A stretch of DNA of 64,000 nucleotides from Candidatus Dietzia intestinipullorum (lineage in GTDB: Bacteria > Actinomycetota > Actinomycetes > Mycobacteriales > Mycobacteriaceae): positions 62,001 to 126,000 of the forward strand of contig DWWP01000025.1 in the NCBI GenBank assembly GCA_019119635.1. Direction: 5' to 3'. The first letter of the stretch is position 1. Every line of letters starts with the position of its first letter. Positions 1 through 7,162 of this stretch are shown here, piece by piece. The notes under the pieces were generated by a model. The model was not told the DNA's origin, did not search any database, and saw nothing but the letters and a program-made list of their open reading frames with translations. Made by a program: the position numbers and the translations under genes.

Positions 1-1
1 G

Positions 2-508
2 TTCCGAGCCGCGGTGGCCCGGCGGCACTGCGTGGTGCCGATGGGCGGGTGGTACGAGTGGGTTCCGGGAGAGCCCGCGGCCCCGGGCGGGAAACCGGGG
101 CCCAAGCAGCCCTTCCACATGTCGCTCCCGGGAGACGCCGGTCTGCTCATGGCAGGACTGTGGGAGAGGCGGCGGGACCCGGAGGTCCCGGACCGCACGC
201 AGCTCTCGTGCACCATCCTCACCACGGAGGCGCTGGGGCCGCTCCGGCGGGTCCACGACCGGATGCCGCTCGTGGTGGACCCGTCCGTGCTGGACGACTG
301 GCTCGATCCTTCCGTGATCGGCGACCCGAGGGCTCTGGTCGACGGCGCGGGCGGAGACCTCGCACAGTGGGCGGAGTCCGTGGAGATCCAGCCGGTCTCC
401 CGCGCGGTGTCGAACGTGCGCAACGACGGGCCCGAGCTCGTCCGACCGATCGATCAGGGCGGCGACGGCGGCGGCCCGGACGCCGCCGGCGAGCCCACGC
501 TCTTCTAG
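2..508 (+). CDS. SOS response-associated peptidase (SRAP/YedK/HMCES family), N-terminus cut by the window
   Basis: Family role: SRAP proteins crosslink to abasic sites in single-stranded DNA through an N-terminal Cys2, shielding them during replication. The open frame enters from the left edge, so Cys2 and the first part of the domain lie outside the window. What is visible is typical of the family: the RRHCVVPMGGWYEW segment, the LTTEA strand, and the HDRMPL motif carrying the conserved histidine, followed by a C-terminal VSNVRNDGPELVRPI segment. The stop codon shares the palindrome CTAG with the stop of the convergent ybaK gene. The family is clear; activity cannot be judged without the N-terminus. 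Confidence 0.9.
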   Translation, partial: FRAAVARRHCVVPMGGWYEWVPGEPAAPGGKPGPKQPFHMSLPGDAGLLMAGLWERRRDPEVPDRTQLSCTILTTEALGPLRRVHDRMPLVVDPSVLDDWLDPSVIGDPRALVDGAGGDLAQWAESVEIQPVSRAVSNVRNDGPELVRPIDQGGDGGGPDAAGEPTLF

Positions 509-1047
509 GCCGCGATCCGGGCGGTGACGGCGCCGGTGAGCCGGATGAGATCGTCCGGGGCGACCTCGATCTCCCAGCCCCGCCGACCCGCGCTGCACAG
601 GACCGTCGGGTGCACTGGCGCCGAGTCGTCGACGACCGTGGCCAGGCGGCGTTTCTGTCCCAGCGGGGAGACGCCGCCGATCACGTAGCCGGTGGCGCGT
701 TCCGCCGCGTCGACCGGTGCGAGCGAGGCCTTTCCGCAGTCCAGCGCTGCTGCGGCGGCCTTGAGGTCGAGCGTGGAGGTGACGGGCAGGATCGCCACGG
801 CCAGCGCCGTCCTCGACCCGGCCGGGGGGCGCGCGGTGGCCAGGACGAGGGTCTTGAACACGCGCTCCGGGCCCACCCCCAGGCGCTCGCCCAGGACGCG
901 CGCGGCCTCGCCGCCGAAGTCGTCCGAGGACGCCTCGTAGGTGTGCACGGCGTGCGTGACGCCCCCGTCCCGGACGGCCGCGATCGCGGGCGTCGCCGCC
1001 GCGGCGCGCCGTCCTCCGCGTCCGGCTCGTCCGCTCTTCCTGCTCAC
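505..1047 (-). CDS. ybaK: YbaK/EbsC-type Cys-tRNA(Pro)/aminoacyl-tRNA deacylase
   Basis: A protein of 180 residues, the usual length for YbaK plus a basic N-terminal tail of about 20 residues (MSRKSGRAGRGGRR). The YbaK domain covers the rest: VFKTLVL carries the catalytic-type lysine, followed by LAVAILPVTSTLDLKAAAAAL and the YVIGGVSPLGQKRRL loop, both family hallmarks. YbaK enzymes hydrolyse cysteine mischarged on tRNA(Pro), a proofreading role in the cytosol. The start is GTG at 1047, preceded by a -10-like TACACT (complement of 1056-1061) and no clear Shine-Dalgarno, so translation may begin on a very short leader. It is divergent from sigH and convergent with the SRAP gene. Confidence 0.9.
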   Translation of the reverse strand: MSRKSGRAGRGGRRAAAATPAIAAVRDGGVTHAVHTYEASSDDFGGEAARVLGERLGVGPERVFKTLVLATARPPAGSRTALAVAILPVTSTLDLKAAAAALDCGKASLAPVDAAERATGYVIGGVSPLGQKRRLATVVDDSAPVHPTVLCSAGRRGWEIEVAPDDLIRLTGAVTARIAA

Positions 1048-1074
1048 GGGTGACGAGTGTATCGGCGGCCTAGC

Positions 1075-1100
1075 GGAATACGGGGGCGGGCGAACGCGTT
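1075..1100 (+). promoter_or_regulatory. SigH-type (sigma-R-like) promoter of sigH
   Basis: GGAATA at 1075-1080 and GTT (in CGCGTT) at 1098-1100 are separated by 17 bases. This matches the -35 GGAAT and -10 GTT pattern and spacing of SigH/SigR promoters. It lies about 55 bases upstream of the sigH ATG, implying positive autoregulation as known in mycobacteria and Streptomyces. The same arrangement precedes the mycoredoxin gene at 21.5 kb. Confidence 0.75.
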
Positions 1101-1154
1101 GATTCCTCAGCGAGGGCCCCGGATGGTTCCGGGAGCCCGGAGAAGGAGGGTGCG

Positions 1155-1832
1155 ATGCGGACCGCGGTTCTCGACGACCCCGGTCGGCGGATAGACTCCG
1201 GGGTACCGACAGGTGAGGAGTTCCGGTTGCCGACCGAGTTGCATGCCGACGCTGCGGAGCAGCGCGCCGAGCAGTTCGAGGAGCTGGCCATGCCGCTTCT
1301 CGACCAGCTGTACGGCGCGGCGCTGCGGATGACGCGTAACCCCGCCGACGCGGAGGACCTGGTCCAGGAGGCCTACGCCAAGGCCTACGCCGGGTTCCAC
1401 TCGTTCAAGCCCGGGACCAACTTCCGTGCCTGGATGCACCGCATCCTCACCAACGCGTACATCAACCACTACCGCAAGAGGCAGCGCCAGCCCGCGCAGT
1501 ACCCGACCGAGGAGATCACCGACTGGCAGCTCGCGGCGGCAGCGGAGCATTCCTCGACAGGGCTGCGGTCGGCCGAGGTCGAGGCGATGGAGCTGCTGCC
1601 GGATGACGAGATCCGCTCGGCCCTCGCCCAGCTTCCGGAGGAGTTCCGGATGGCCGTGTACTACGCGGACGTCCAGGACCTGCCGTACAAGGAGATCGCC
1701 GAGATCATGGACACCCCGCTGGGGACCGTGATGTCGCGCCTGCACCGGGGCCGCAAGCAGCTCCGTGAACTGCTCCGTGACGTGGCGACCGAGCGCGGCT
1801 TCGGTCGAGACCGGTCGGAGGGGGAGAAGTGA
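1155..1832 (+). CDS. sigH: ECF RNA polymerase sigma factor SigH (sigma-R family)
   Basis: A 225-residue group IV sigma factor. Region 2 carries [31 protein letters not shown] and the [20 protein letters not shown] segment. Region 4 carries [26 protein letters not shown] followed by [14 protein letters not shown]. The linker with [17 protein letters not shown] is specific to the SigH/SigR group. It directs the thiol-oxidative and heat stress regulon and is held inactive by the zinc anti-sigma factor encoded next (stop/start overlap TGATG). ATG 1155 has a strong AAGGAGG. A second, shorter product is possible: GAGGAG at 1215-1220 sits 6 bases before an in-frame TTG at 1227, downstream of TAGACT at 1192-1197. 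This resembles the long and short sigma-R isoforms of Streptomyces. Confidence 0.95.
   Translation: MRTAVLDDPGRRIDSGVPTGEEFRLPTELHADAAEQRAEQFEELAMPLLDQLYGAALRMTRNPADAEDLVQEAYAKAYAGFHSFKPGTNFRAWMHRILTNAYINHYRKRQRQPAQYPTEEITDWQLAAAAEHSSTGLRSAEVEAMELLPDDEIRSALAQLPEEFRMAVYYADVQDLPYKEIAEIMDTPLGTVMSRLHRGRKQLRELLRDVATERGFGRDRSEGEK
1192..1227 (+). promoter_or_regulatory. Possible internal promoter and start of a short SigH isoform
   Basis: TAGACT at 1192-1197 is a good housekeeping -10 element inside the sigH reading frame. GAGGAG at 1215-1220 follows, then six bases, then an in-frame TTG at 1227 (residue 25 of the long form). The short product would keep all of region 2. No convincing -35 is seen (TTCTCG at 1168-1173 at best). 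Recognition rests on motif fit and spacing only. Confidence 0.45.
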
Positions 1833-2158
1833 TGGCCGATCACGATCCGCGGCTGGAGAAGATCGACTGCGACGCCGCCCGCCGCGACCTGTCGCTGTTG
1901 GTGGACCTGGAATGTGACGACGCGTGTCGGTCCCGGCTCGAGCACCACCTCGCCGGCTGTCCGACCTGCCGGGAGATGTTCCTCTCGGAGCGCCGGCTCA
2001 AGGCCAAGTTGTCCAGGTCCTGCTACGAGAAGGCGCCCACCGGGCTGCGGGAACGGCTGATGGTGGAGATCCGGCGCACCACGGTCACCACGACGGACGC
2101 GGACGGTAACTCGGTGACGCACCGCACGACGACCGTCGAGCACCGCGAACAAGGCTAG
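1832..2158 (+). CDS. rshA: Zinc-binding anti-sigma factor RshA (RsrA family)
   Basis: A protein of 108 residues that sequesters SigH in the reduced state. It releases SigH when its zinc-site thiols are oxidised. The ZAS signature HHLAGCPTC (HxxxCxxC) lies near residues 37-45, with CDDAC and CDAARRDL upstream supplying further thiols. The C-terminal tail TTVTTTDADGNSVTHRTTTVEHREQG is low-complexity. ATG 1832 overlaps the sigH stop by one base; an in-frame GTG at 1829 is also possible. Adjacent coding with sigH is the standard arrangement in Mycobacteriales. A strong hairpin follows at 2176-2218. Confidence 0.93.
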   Translation: MADHDPRLEKIDCDAARRDLSLLVDLECDDACRSRLEHHLAGCPTCREMFLSERRLKAKLSRSCYEKAPTGLRERLMVEIRRTTVTTTDADGNSVTHRTTTVEHREQG

Positions 2159-2175
2159 TCACAGGCCGGCTGTAC

Positions 2176-2218
2176 GACGTCAGGGGCGGGCACCCGATGG
2201 GCGCCCGCCCCTGACGTC
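2176..2218. terminator. Bidirectional hairpin terminator between rshA and bL37
   Basis: A perfect 16-base stem (2176-2191 with 2203-2218), G+C-rich with an 11-base loop, lies between the convergent genes rshA and bL37. No T-tract follows, as is common in this group. Confidence 0.75.
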
Positions 2219-2241
2219 CGTGTTCACGGTGCCACGGTCAC

Positions 2242-2316
2242 TCAGTTGTTCGGACGCTTACCGTGGTTCGCGTTCTTCTTGCGGCGATCCCGCCTCTTGC
2301 GGCCACGCTTGCTCAT
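2242..2316 (-). CDS. 50S ribosomal protein bL37 (24 residues)
   Basis: A 24-residue, extremely basic peptide beginning MSKRGRKRRDRRKKNANHGK and ending RPNN. It closely resembles the mycobacterial 50S protein bL37 (MAKRGRKKRDRKHSKANHGK, then RPNA), seen bound to 23S rRNA in mycobacterial ribosome structures. A perfect AAAGGAGG lies 6 bases upstream of the ATG, strong support that this very short frame is translated. It is convergent with rshA and divergent from the biotinyl carrier gene. A gene this short is easily missed by gene callers. Confidence 0.9.
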   Translation of the reverse strand: MSKRGRKRRDRRKKNANHGKRPNN

Positions 2317-2422
2317 CGGCGCCTCCTTTCGTCTGTGGCGTCATTCTCCCACGGCAACGGCTGTGTGGTTGCATTGAGGAGTCCGGGGGACCGACGGTTC
2401 GAGGAAAGCAGAGGAACACCAC

Positions 2423-2638
2423 ATGGCCGAACAGGTCCGTGCAGAGATGGTCGCCAACGTGATGGAGGTCGTCACAGCGGTCGGCTCCGAGGTCGCCGAG
2501 GGCGACACGATCGTGCTCTTGGAGTCGATGAAGATGGAGATTCCGGTGCTCTGTGAGACTTCGGGAACGGTCCGTGAGGTGGCTGTCGCGGCGGGTGACG
2601 TCATCCAGGCGGACGACCTCATCGCCGTGATCGAATGA
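2423..2638 (+). CDS. Biotin/lipoyl attachment carrier protein (TB7.3-like)
   Basis: A 71-residue protein consisting of a single biotinyl domain. ESMKMEIPV (about residues 34-42) contains the biotin-accepting lysine of the MKM motif. The family fold is completed by VSxVAEGD-like turns before it and VREVAVAAGDVIQADDLIAVIE after it. M. tuberculosis has the same stand-alone carrier (Rv3221c, TB7.3) next to whiB1 and rshA. Its partner carboxylase is not in this window. The start ATG has AGAGGAA upstream. A strong hairpin follows the stop. Confidence 0.9.
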   Translation: MAEQVRAEMVANVMEVVTAVGSEVAEGDTIVLLESMKMEIPVLCETSGTVREVAVAAGDVIQADDLIAVIE

Positions 2639-2658
2639 CCGACCCGCGGCGGACGACG

Positions 2659-2698
2659 CCGGGGCCGGCCCCTCCCTGGTGGGAAGGGCCGGCCCCGG
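2659..2698. terminator. Bidirectional hairpin terminator between the biotinyl carrier gene and whiB1
   Basis: An 18-base stem with one mismatch (2659-2676 with 2681-2698) and a TGGT loop lies between the convergent biotinyl carrier and whiB1 genes. Confidence 0.8.
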
Positions 2699-2727
2699 CT
2701 CTGTGCTGTGCCTGTCTGCGAGGTCCG

Positions 2728-2976
2728 TCAGACCGTCGTGCGCGTGCGGCTCCGGCGACGCTTGAGGGCGCGACGCTCGTCCTCGCTCATGCCGCCCCAC
2801 ACGCCGGCGTCCTGGCCGGACTCGAGCGCCCAGGTCAGGCACTCCGCGGTGACGGGGCAACGGTTACAGACGATCTTCGCCTCCGCGATCTGCGCGAGGG
2901 CGGGCCCGGAATTGCCGACGGGGAAGAACAGCTCGGGGTCTTCGTCGCGGCAGATGGCCTTATGGCGCCAGTCCAT
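2728..2976 (-). CDS. whiB1: Iron-sulfur transcription regulator WhiB1
   Basis: An 82-residue Wbl protein with four cluster cysteines: C9 in MDWRHKAICRDEDPELFFP, then CNRCP and the cysteine of AECLTW. The GVWGGMSEDERRALKRR segment supplies the Wbl beta-turn and a basic DNA-binding tail. Apart from a few substitutions the sequence follows M. tuberculosis WhiB1, an essential [4Fe-4S] nitric-oxide-responsive protein that binds the principal sigma factor. I chose ATG 2976 because it matches the family start and has TTGGAG upstream; an in-frame start 9 codons earlier is less likely. The upstream region is long and structured. Confidence 0.96.
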   Translation of the reverse strand: MDWRHKAICRDEDPELFFPVGNSGPALAQIAEAKIVCNRCPVTAECLTWALESGQDAGVWGGMSEDERRALKRRRSRTRTTV

Positions 2977-3354
2977 GGGGAACTCCAATCGATATGAGAC
3001 CACGCTCCTCGGCTACGATCGGGCACAGACGAGTGGGCCGATCCAGAAGATCGGCCTGACGACGTGGGTGATCGCTCGTGTCCGGTGATGCGGTGAGGTA
3101 CCCGCCCCGCGGGCTCACTCCGTGCGGAGAAGCTCGCGGTTAAGGCAAAGCAAACGTGGTGCGTCTGCGGTGTTACGAGTGATCGTGCCACGATTCCATG
3201 ACAAGTCAACCCCCTGCGGCGCCGATGTGGCAAAGGTCACCGCTGATGTCAAATCGGGTCAAAACCGCACTCTGGCAAGGGCGGATGAGTCAAACGGAGT
3301 ATGGTCCGCAAGGGCGCTCGGCCTCCTCCGGTGCCCGCGACCTACGCTGGAGAG
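2977..3354. other. Intergenic region upstream of whiB1
   Basis: About 380 bases with no convincing gene. It holds an 8-base perfect hairpin (3036-3043 with 3049-3056) in the presumed whiB1 leader, a CRP-like site at 3226-3241, and the TACGCT promoter element of the next gene at 3343-3348. Base composition is less G+C-rich than the flanks, as expected for a regulatory region. Confidence 0.6.
3226..3241. promoter_or_regulatory. Candidate CRP/Cmr binding site upstream of whiB1
   Basis: TGTGG-CAAAGG-TCACC matches the cAMP-receptor-protein consensus TGTGA-N6-TCACA at 8 of 10 positions. Control of whiB1 by the cAMP receptor protein Rv3676 is established in M. tuberculosis. The site is 250 bases from the start codon, further than usual, so assignment is tentative. 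Confidence 0.4.
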
Positions 3355-3783
3355 GTGAACGTGCGCCAGCCTGACGACCAGTCCCGTCCCGCGGATCCCC
3401 GGACCGCTGTTCCGACCCCGGTGCGGATCGCGGGCTGGATCGCCTCGGCCCAGGGCCTCATCGGGATCGTCGTCGCGGTGGTCCTGGCGGTGCGCGCGAT
3501 CGGGGGCCACCGCGAGGAGACCGTCGCCATCAGCGGGTACGGCACGGCGATCTGGTTCGCGATCCTCGGTGGCGGGTTGTTCGCGGCCGGGCTCGGGCTG
3601 CTCCGTGGCCGGCGCTGGGGGCGTGGCCTCGTGGTGATCGCCGAGCTCCTGCTGTTGTTCGTCGCCTGGTACGTGGGGGTCGGCTCCGGTCAGTACGCGG
3701 CGGGCATCGCGCTGGCGGTGGTGTGCGCGGTGGCGCTCGTGTCGCTGTTCCGTCGCGACGCCATCGCCTGGTACGCCGCCTGA
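3355..3783 (+). CDS. Small membrane protein of unknown function
   Basis: A 142-residue protein with about 25 hydrophilic N-terminal residues and then four hydrophobic segments (roughly residues 24-47, 62-82, 88-106 and 110-128). The last is followed by a short FRRDAIAWYAA tail. No enzymatic motif is visible and I do not recognise a named family. The GTG at 3355 is chosen because TACGCT sits exactly at -12 to -7, predicting a leaderless transcript; GGAGAG just before it may also contribute. It is convergent with the propeller gene at 3824. Confidence 0.7.
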   Translation: MNVRQPDDQSRPADPRTAVPTPVRIAGWIASAQGLIGIVVAVVLAVRAIGGHREETVAISGYGTAIWFAILGGGLFAAGLGLLRGRRWGRGLVVIAELLLLFVAWYVGVGSGQYAAGIALAVVCAVALVSLFRRDAIAWYAA

Positions 3784-3823
3784 GCCCGCGCTCCTGACGA
3801 TCACCTCAGGCGGGCTTCCGGAC

Positions 3824-5119
3824 TCAGGTCGACATCTTGTACGCGTGGACGGCACCCGCGCGGCGTTCGTAGAGGATGTCGCCGACCTGTGCCAGCCCCG
3901 TGACGCCGTCGCCGTCCGCGGACGTCGCGGGCAGGTGGGCGGTCCGGACGCCGGAGTCGTGCTCGCCGACCACGAATCCCCCGGGGACGGGCAGGAGCAC
4001 CCAGTCCCGGGCCGTGACCGCAGACGGGTCCTGCGAGTGGCCAACGGTGTGGCCGGGGCCCGTGGTCCCGTCCGCAGACCACGTGTGGGCGCCGGTGGCG
4101 GTGTCGAACGCGTGGGTCGCGTGACCGTCGAACCACCTGGCCTGCTCTCCGTCGCCGGAGAGTGTCCCCGTCGAGGGCAGGTGCGTCGGCTCGGCGTCGA
4201 GGTCGAGCACCGTGCTGGCCTCGGTCGGCGAGGTGAGCCACTCGACGGCCCAGTCGCCGCCCCTCGACGCCAGGGCGAGGACCCCCTCGTCGCTCACGTC
4301 GATGATCCACAGTCCCTCGGCGCCCGTGGCCGCCGAGGCGATCTCCTTAGGCTCGCGGTTGTCCTCGGGCACCGTCCGGGACAGCGTGAGCCGCACCGAG
4401 TCATCCGTCGGGCAGCGCTCGGTCACGCCGAACCGTTCGTCCGTGAGGTCCGCGGTGAGGAGCGTGCATCCGGAGCGAGGCTGCATCCCGGCCTCCTGCG
4501 GGGCGGGGACGGCGCCGTACTCGACGGTGCGGACCAGGTCGTCGCGCCAGATCTCGAGCCGGTCCGGCCCCAGTGCGAGTGCATGGGTCCACGTGTTGCG
4601 GAACTGCATGGCCGGGGAGAACGCGGACTGCCGGGTGCTCGTGTACTGCTGCGTGGTCGGATCGAGCGCGGTCACGTCACTGCACCCGGCCGCGCCGTCG
4701 AAGGCGGCCACGAGGGAGTCGGAGAAGTAGGTTGCCGCGCAGAGTCGCCCGGCGTGCGCGTAGGACCAGACCTCCTCGCCCGAGCCCGCGTCCCGGCCGA
4801 TCAGCTCCCCGTCGTCGTCGACGGTGACGAGGTTGCCGCCGGTGGTCAGCGGGGCCCCGGCGCCGGTGGACTCGTGGGACCAGAGCGCTCGCAGCGACGT
4901 GGGCATCTCGATGGTCGGCCCGTACTCGGGCTGGTCCGTGTCGGCCGGGTCGAACCCCGAGTTCGCCGCACTGCCGGTGGTCACCACGATCGCGGCCGTC
5001 GCGACCACCGCCAGCGCGATGACGGCCGCGGCGAGGAGGTCCCGGCGGGTCCGGCGTTCGACGGGGACACCGGGCCGCGGGCGGTGTGGCCGATGGTCTC
5101 CGTTCGGGTGCGTGCTCAC
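3824..5119 (-). CDS. Membrane-anchored PQQ-like beta-propeller protein
   Basis: A 431-residue protein with a hydrophilic start, one transmembrane anchor at about residues 28-48 (LLAAAVIALAVVATAAIVV), and a long extracytoplasmic part. Propeller-type repeats are visible as LVTVDDDGELIGRDAGSGEEVWSY, FDTATGAHTW and FVVGEHDSGVRTAHL. This is the outer-facing quinoprotein-like fold. No PQQ-ligand set is apparent, so a scaffold or binding role is more likely than a dehydrogenase. A gene of this kind follows rhlE in M. tuberculosis (Rv3212), as here. GTG 5119 is chosen on AGGGGAAC upstream; the open frame extends further but is low-complexity there. Confidence 0.7.
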   Translation of the reverse strand: MSTHPNGDHRPHRPRPGVPVERRTRRDLLAAAVIALAVVATAAIVVTTGSAANSGFDPADTDQPEYGPTIEMPTSLRALWSHESTGAGAPLTTGGNLVTVDDDGELIGRDAGSGEEVWSYAHAGRLCAATYFSDSLVAAFDGAAGCSDVTALDPTTQQYTSTRQSAFSPAMQFRNTWTHALALGPDRLEIWRDDLVRTVEYGAVPAPQEAGMQPRSGCTLLTADLTDERFGVTERCPTDDSVRLTLSRTVPEDNREPKEIASAATGAEGLWIIDVSDEGVLALASRGGDWAVEWLTSPTEASTVLDLDAEPTHLPSTGTLSGDGEQARWFDGHATHAFDTATGAHTWSADGTTGPGHTVGHSQDPSAVTARDWVLLPVPGGFVVGEHDSGVRTAHLPATSADGDGVTGLAQVGDILYERRAGAVHAYKMST

Positions 5120-5150
5120 GTTCCCCTGCCTCGCGTGACGAGGGCGCCGA

Positions 5151-6647
5151 TCAGTCCCGGCCCGTCGATCCGCCGGACGACGAGGAGGGACGCCGCCGAC
5201 GACGGCGTCGCCGGCTGGGCGACCCGTCGCCCGACGCCGCGGTGTCGGAACCGGACCGCCCCTGCGCCGGCGAGGAGTCGGAACGGGAGGACGAGCCGCG
5301 GGCGCGGCGCCCCGAGCGGCCACCGGCGCCGCCGGAGCGGGGCGACTGACGGCGGCCCGATCCGGTCCCGGTGGCCGCGCCGACCCGCCCGCCGGCGCTC
5401 TCGGGGATCCCGAGATCGGTGCGCAGATGCGCCGAGGTGGAGTAGGTCTCGGGGGGCTCGCCGTGTCCCAGACCGAGAGCCTTGTCGATGAGGCCCCAAC
5501 GCGGGATGTCGTCCCAGTCCACGAGGGTGATGGCGACGCCCGTGCGGCCGGCCCGGCCGGTGCGGCCGATCCGGTGGACGTACGTCTTCTCGTCCTCGGG
5601 GCACTGGTAGTTGATCACGTGGGTGACGTCGTCGACGTCGATGCCGCGCGCGGCGACATCGGTGGCGACGAGCACGTCGACCTCTGAGGTGCGGAAGGCC
5701 TTGAGCGACTTCTCGCGCGCCCCCTGACCGAGGTCACCGTGGATAGCGCCCACGCGGAACCCCCGGTCCGCCAGCTCGTCTGCGAGCTTCTGCGCGGTGC
5801 GCTTGGTGCGGCAGAAGATCATCGTGGCGCCGCGCCCCTCGGCTTGGAGGACCCGCGCGACCAACTCCGGCTTGTCGAGGGAGTGCGCGCGATAGACGAA
5901 TTGCGCTGTGTTCTCGTGGGTGCTGCCGGAGTCGGCGGACTCGGCCCGGATGTGGGTCGGCTTGGTGAGGAACGTCCGGGCCAGCGTGATGATCGGTCCG
6001 GGCATGGTGGCCGAGAAGAGCATGGTCTGACGCTTGTCCGGGACCATGCGCAGGATCTTCTCGATGTCCGGCAGGAAGCCCAGGTCCAGCATCTCGTCGG
6101 CCTCGTCGAGCACCAGCGCCTCGACCTTGCCGAGGACCAGCTTCGACTGGTTGGCGAGGTCGAGCAGGCGACCGGGGGTGCCCACCACCACGTCGACGCC
6201 CTTCTCGAGCGCGTCGATCTGCTGCTCGTACGGGGTGCCCCCGTAGATGGACAGCACCTTCAGCGGGCGTGTACCCGTCTCGGTCGGCGCCGTGAGGCCG
6301 GTGGCCGCGATCTTGAGATCCTGGGTGACCTGGACGCACAGCTCCCGGGTCGGGACGATGATCAGCGACCGGGGCGTGCCGTCGAGGGGTCTGGTGTCCT
6401 CGCCCACGGAGATCCGGTGCAGGAGCGGGACGCCGAAGCCGTAGGTCTTGCCCATCCCGGTCCGCGCCTGGCCGATGAGGTCGGACCCCGCGAGGGCCAG
6501 CGGGAGGGTGAGTTCCTGGATGGCGAAGGTGTGGGTGATCCCGCGCTCGCCGAGCGCGGTGACGATCTCGGGGCGGACCCCCAGTTCCGCGAAGCTCGGG
6601 GAGGAGTCGGAGGACGGGGCGTCGACGACGGCTGTCGTCGTGGCCAT
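5151..6647 (-). CDS. rhlE: DEAD-box ATP-dependent RNA helicase RhlE
   Basis: A 498-residue helicase from ATG 6647. Visible motifs in order: FAELGV and IQ (Q motif), ARTGMGKT (I), PTRELCVQV (Ia), GTPGRLLDL (Ib), VLDEADEML (II), FSATMP (III), TMIFCRTKR (IV), VDVLVATDVAARGIDVDDV (V) and HRIGRTGRAG (VI). The final 80 residues are an arginine/serine/glycine-rich tail ending in a run of eleven arginines and lysine-like positions, a likely RNA-binding extension. RhlE proteins remodel RNA in ribosome assembly and decay. An upstream in-frame CTG at 6686 has AAAGG at ideal spacing and could be the true start. The propeller gene follows 31 bases downstream. Confidence 0.93.
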   Translation of the reverse strand: MATTTAVVDAPSSDSSPSFAELGVRPEIVTALGERGITHTFAIQELTLPLALAGSDLIGQARTGMGKTYGFGVPLLHRISVGEDTRPLDGTPRSLIIVPTRELCVQVTQDLKIAATGLTAPTETGTRPLKVLSIYGGTPYEQQIDALEKGVDVVVGTPGRLLDLANQSKLVLGKVEALVLDEADEMLDLGFLPDIEKILRMVPDKRQTMLFSATMPGPIITLARTFLTKPTHIRAESADSGSTHENTAQFVYRAHSLDKPELVARVLQAEGRGATMIFCRTKRTAQKLADELADRGFRVGAIHGDLGQGAREKSLKAFRTSEVDVLVATDVAARGIDVDDVTHVINYQCPEDEKTYVHRIGRTGRAGRTGVAITLVDWDDIPRWGLIDKALGLGHGEPPETYSTSAHLRTDLGIPESAGGRVGAATGTGSGRRQSPRSGGAGGRSGRRARGSSSRSDSSPAQGRSGSDTAASGDGSPSRRRRRRRRPSSSSGGSTGRD

Positions 6648-6918
6648 GCCGTCTACTTCACTGGTGGTGACATCTGTGGTGGACAGGGTGGTGCCTTTCT
6701 TCTCTCGCGCGCGGGGTCGGGGCCGGGTGGTCGGCCGCGGCGAGCGGGCGCGCACATTTCCGCGAGGGTGTCCCGCTCCGTCCGGACGGGTCGGGTCGGG
6801 TCCCACGCCCCCTCACCCTATCCCGTCACGGCGACTCACACGGGGTGCGGGCTAGCCTGGGAGGCTGGCAGTACCGGTGTCGGCGTGTCGCGCGCCGGCG
6901 AGACGAAGGGCAGACGCA

Positions 6919-7146
6919 GTGGAGATCAAGATCGGCATCGCCGAGAGCAACCGTGAACTCACCTTCAGGACGGAGATGAACCCGGAGGACGTGCAGAAGC
7001 GGGTCGAGTCCGCGCTCACGGCGGAGTCGAAGGCGGTGCTCGAGCTCGACGACGAGAAGGGCCGTCGCTATCTCGTCTCCACCGACCGGGTGGCCTACGT
7101 CGAGATCGGGGAGCCTGCGCGCCGCGCTGTGGGCTTCCTGGGCTGA
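6919..7146 (+). CDS. DUF3107 protein (TB9.4-like)
   Basis: A 75-residue acidic, soluble protein starting with VEIKIGIAESNRELTFRTEM and ending VAYVEIGEPARRAVGFLG. This matches the actinobacterial DUF3107 family, typified by M. tuberculosis TB9.4 (Rv3208A), whose function is unknown. GTG 6919 is chosen with GAAGGG upstream. A -10-like TAGCCT lies about 60 bases before it. It is convergent with a TetR gene, again the same neighbour as in M. tuberculosis. Confidence 0.85.
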   Translation: MEIKIGIAESNRELTFRTEMNPEDVQKRVESALTAESKAVLELDDEKGRRYLVSTDRVAYVEIGEPARRAVGFLG

Positions 7147-7162
7147 CCCGGCCCCGGGGGCG

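Noticed and set aside
2728..3003. Longer WhiB1 starting at 3003
   Set aside because: The extra 9 residues do not fit WhiB1; ATG 2976 has a good ribosome site and the family start MDWRHKA.
5120..5323. N-terminal extension of the propeller protein
   Set aside because: The added 68 residues are Arg/Pro-rich low-complexity and overlap rhlE codons; GTG 5119 has AGGGGA upstream.
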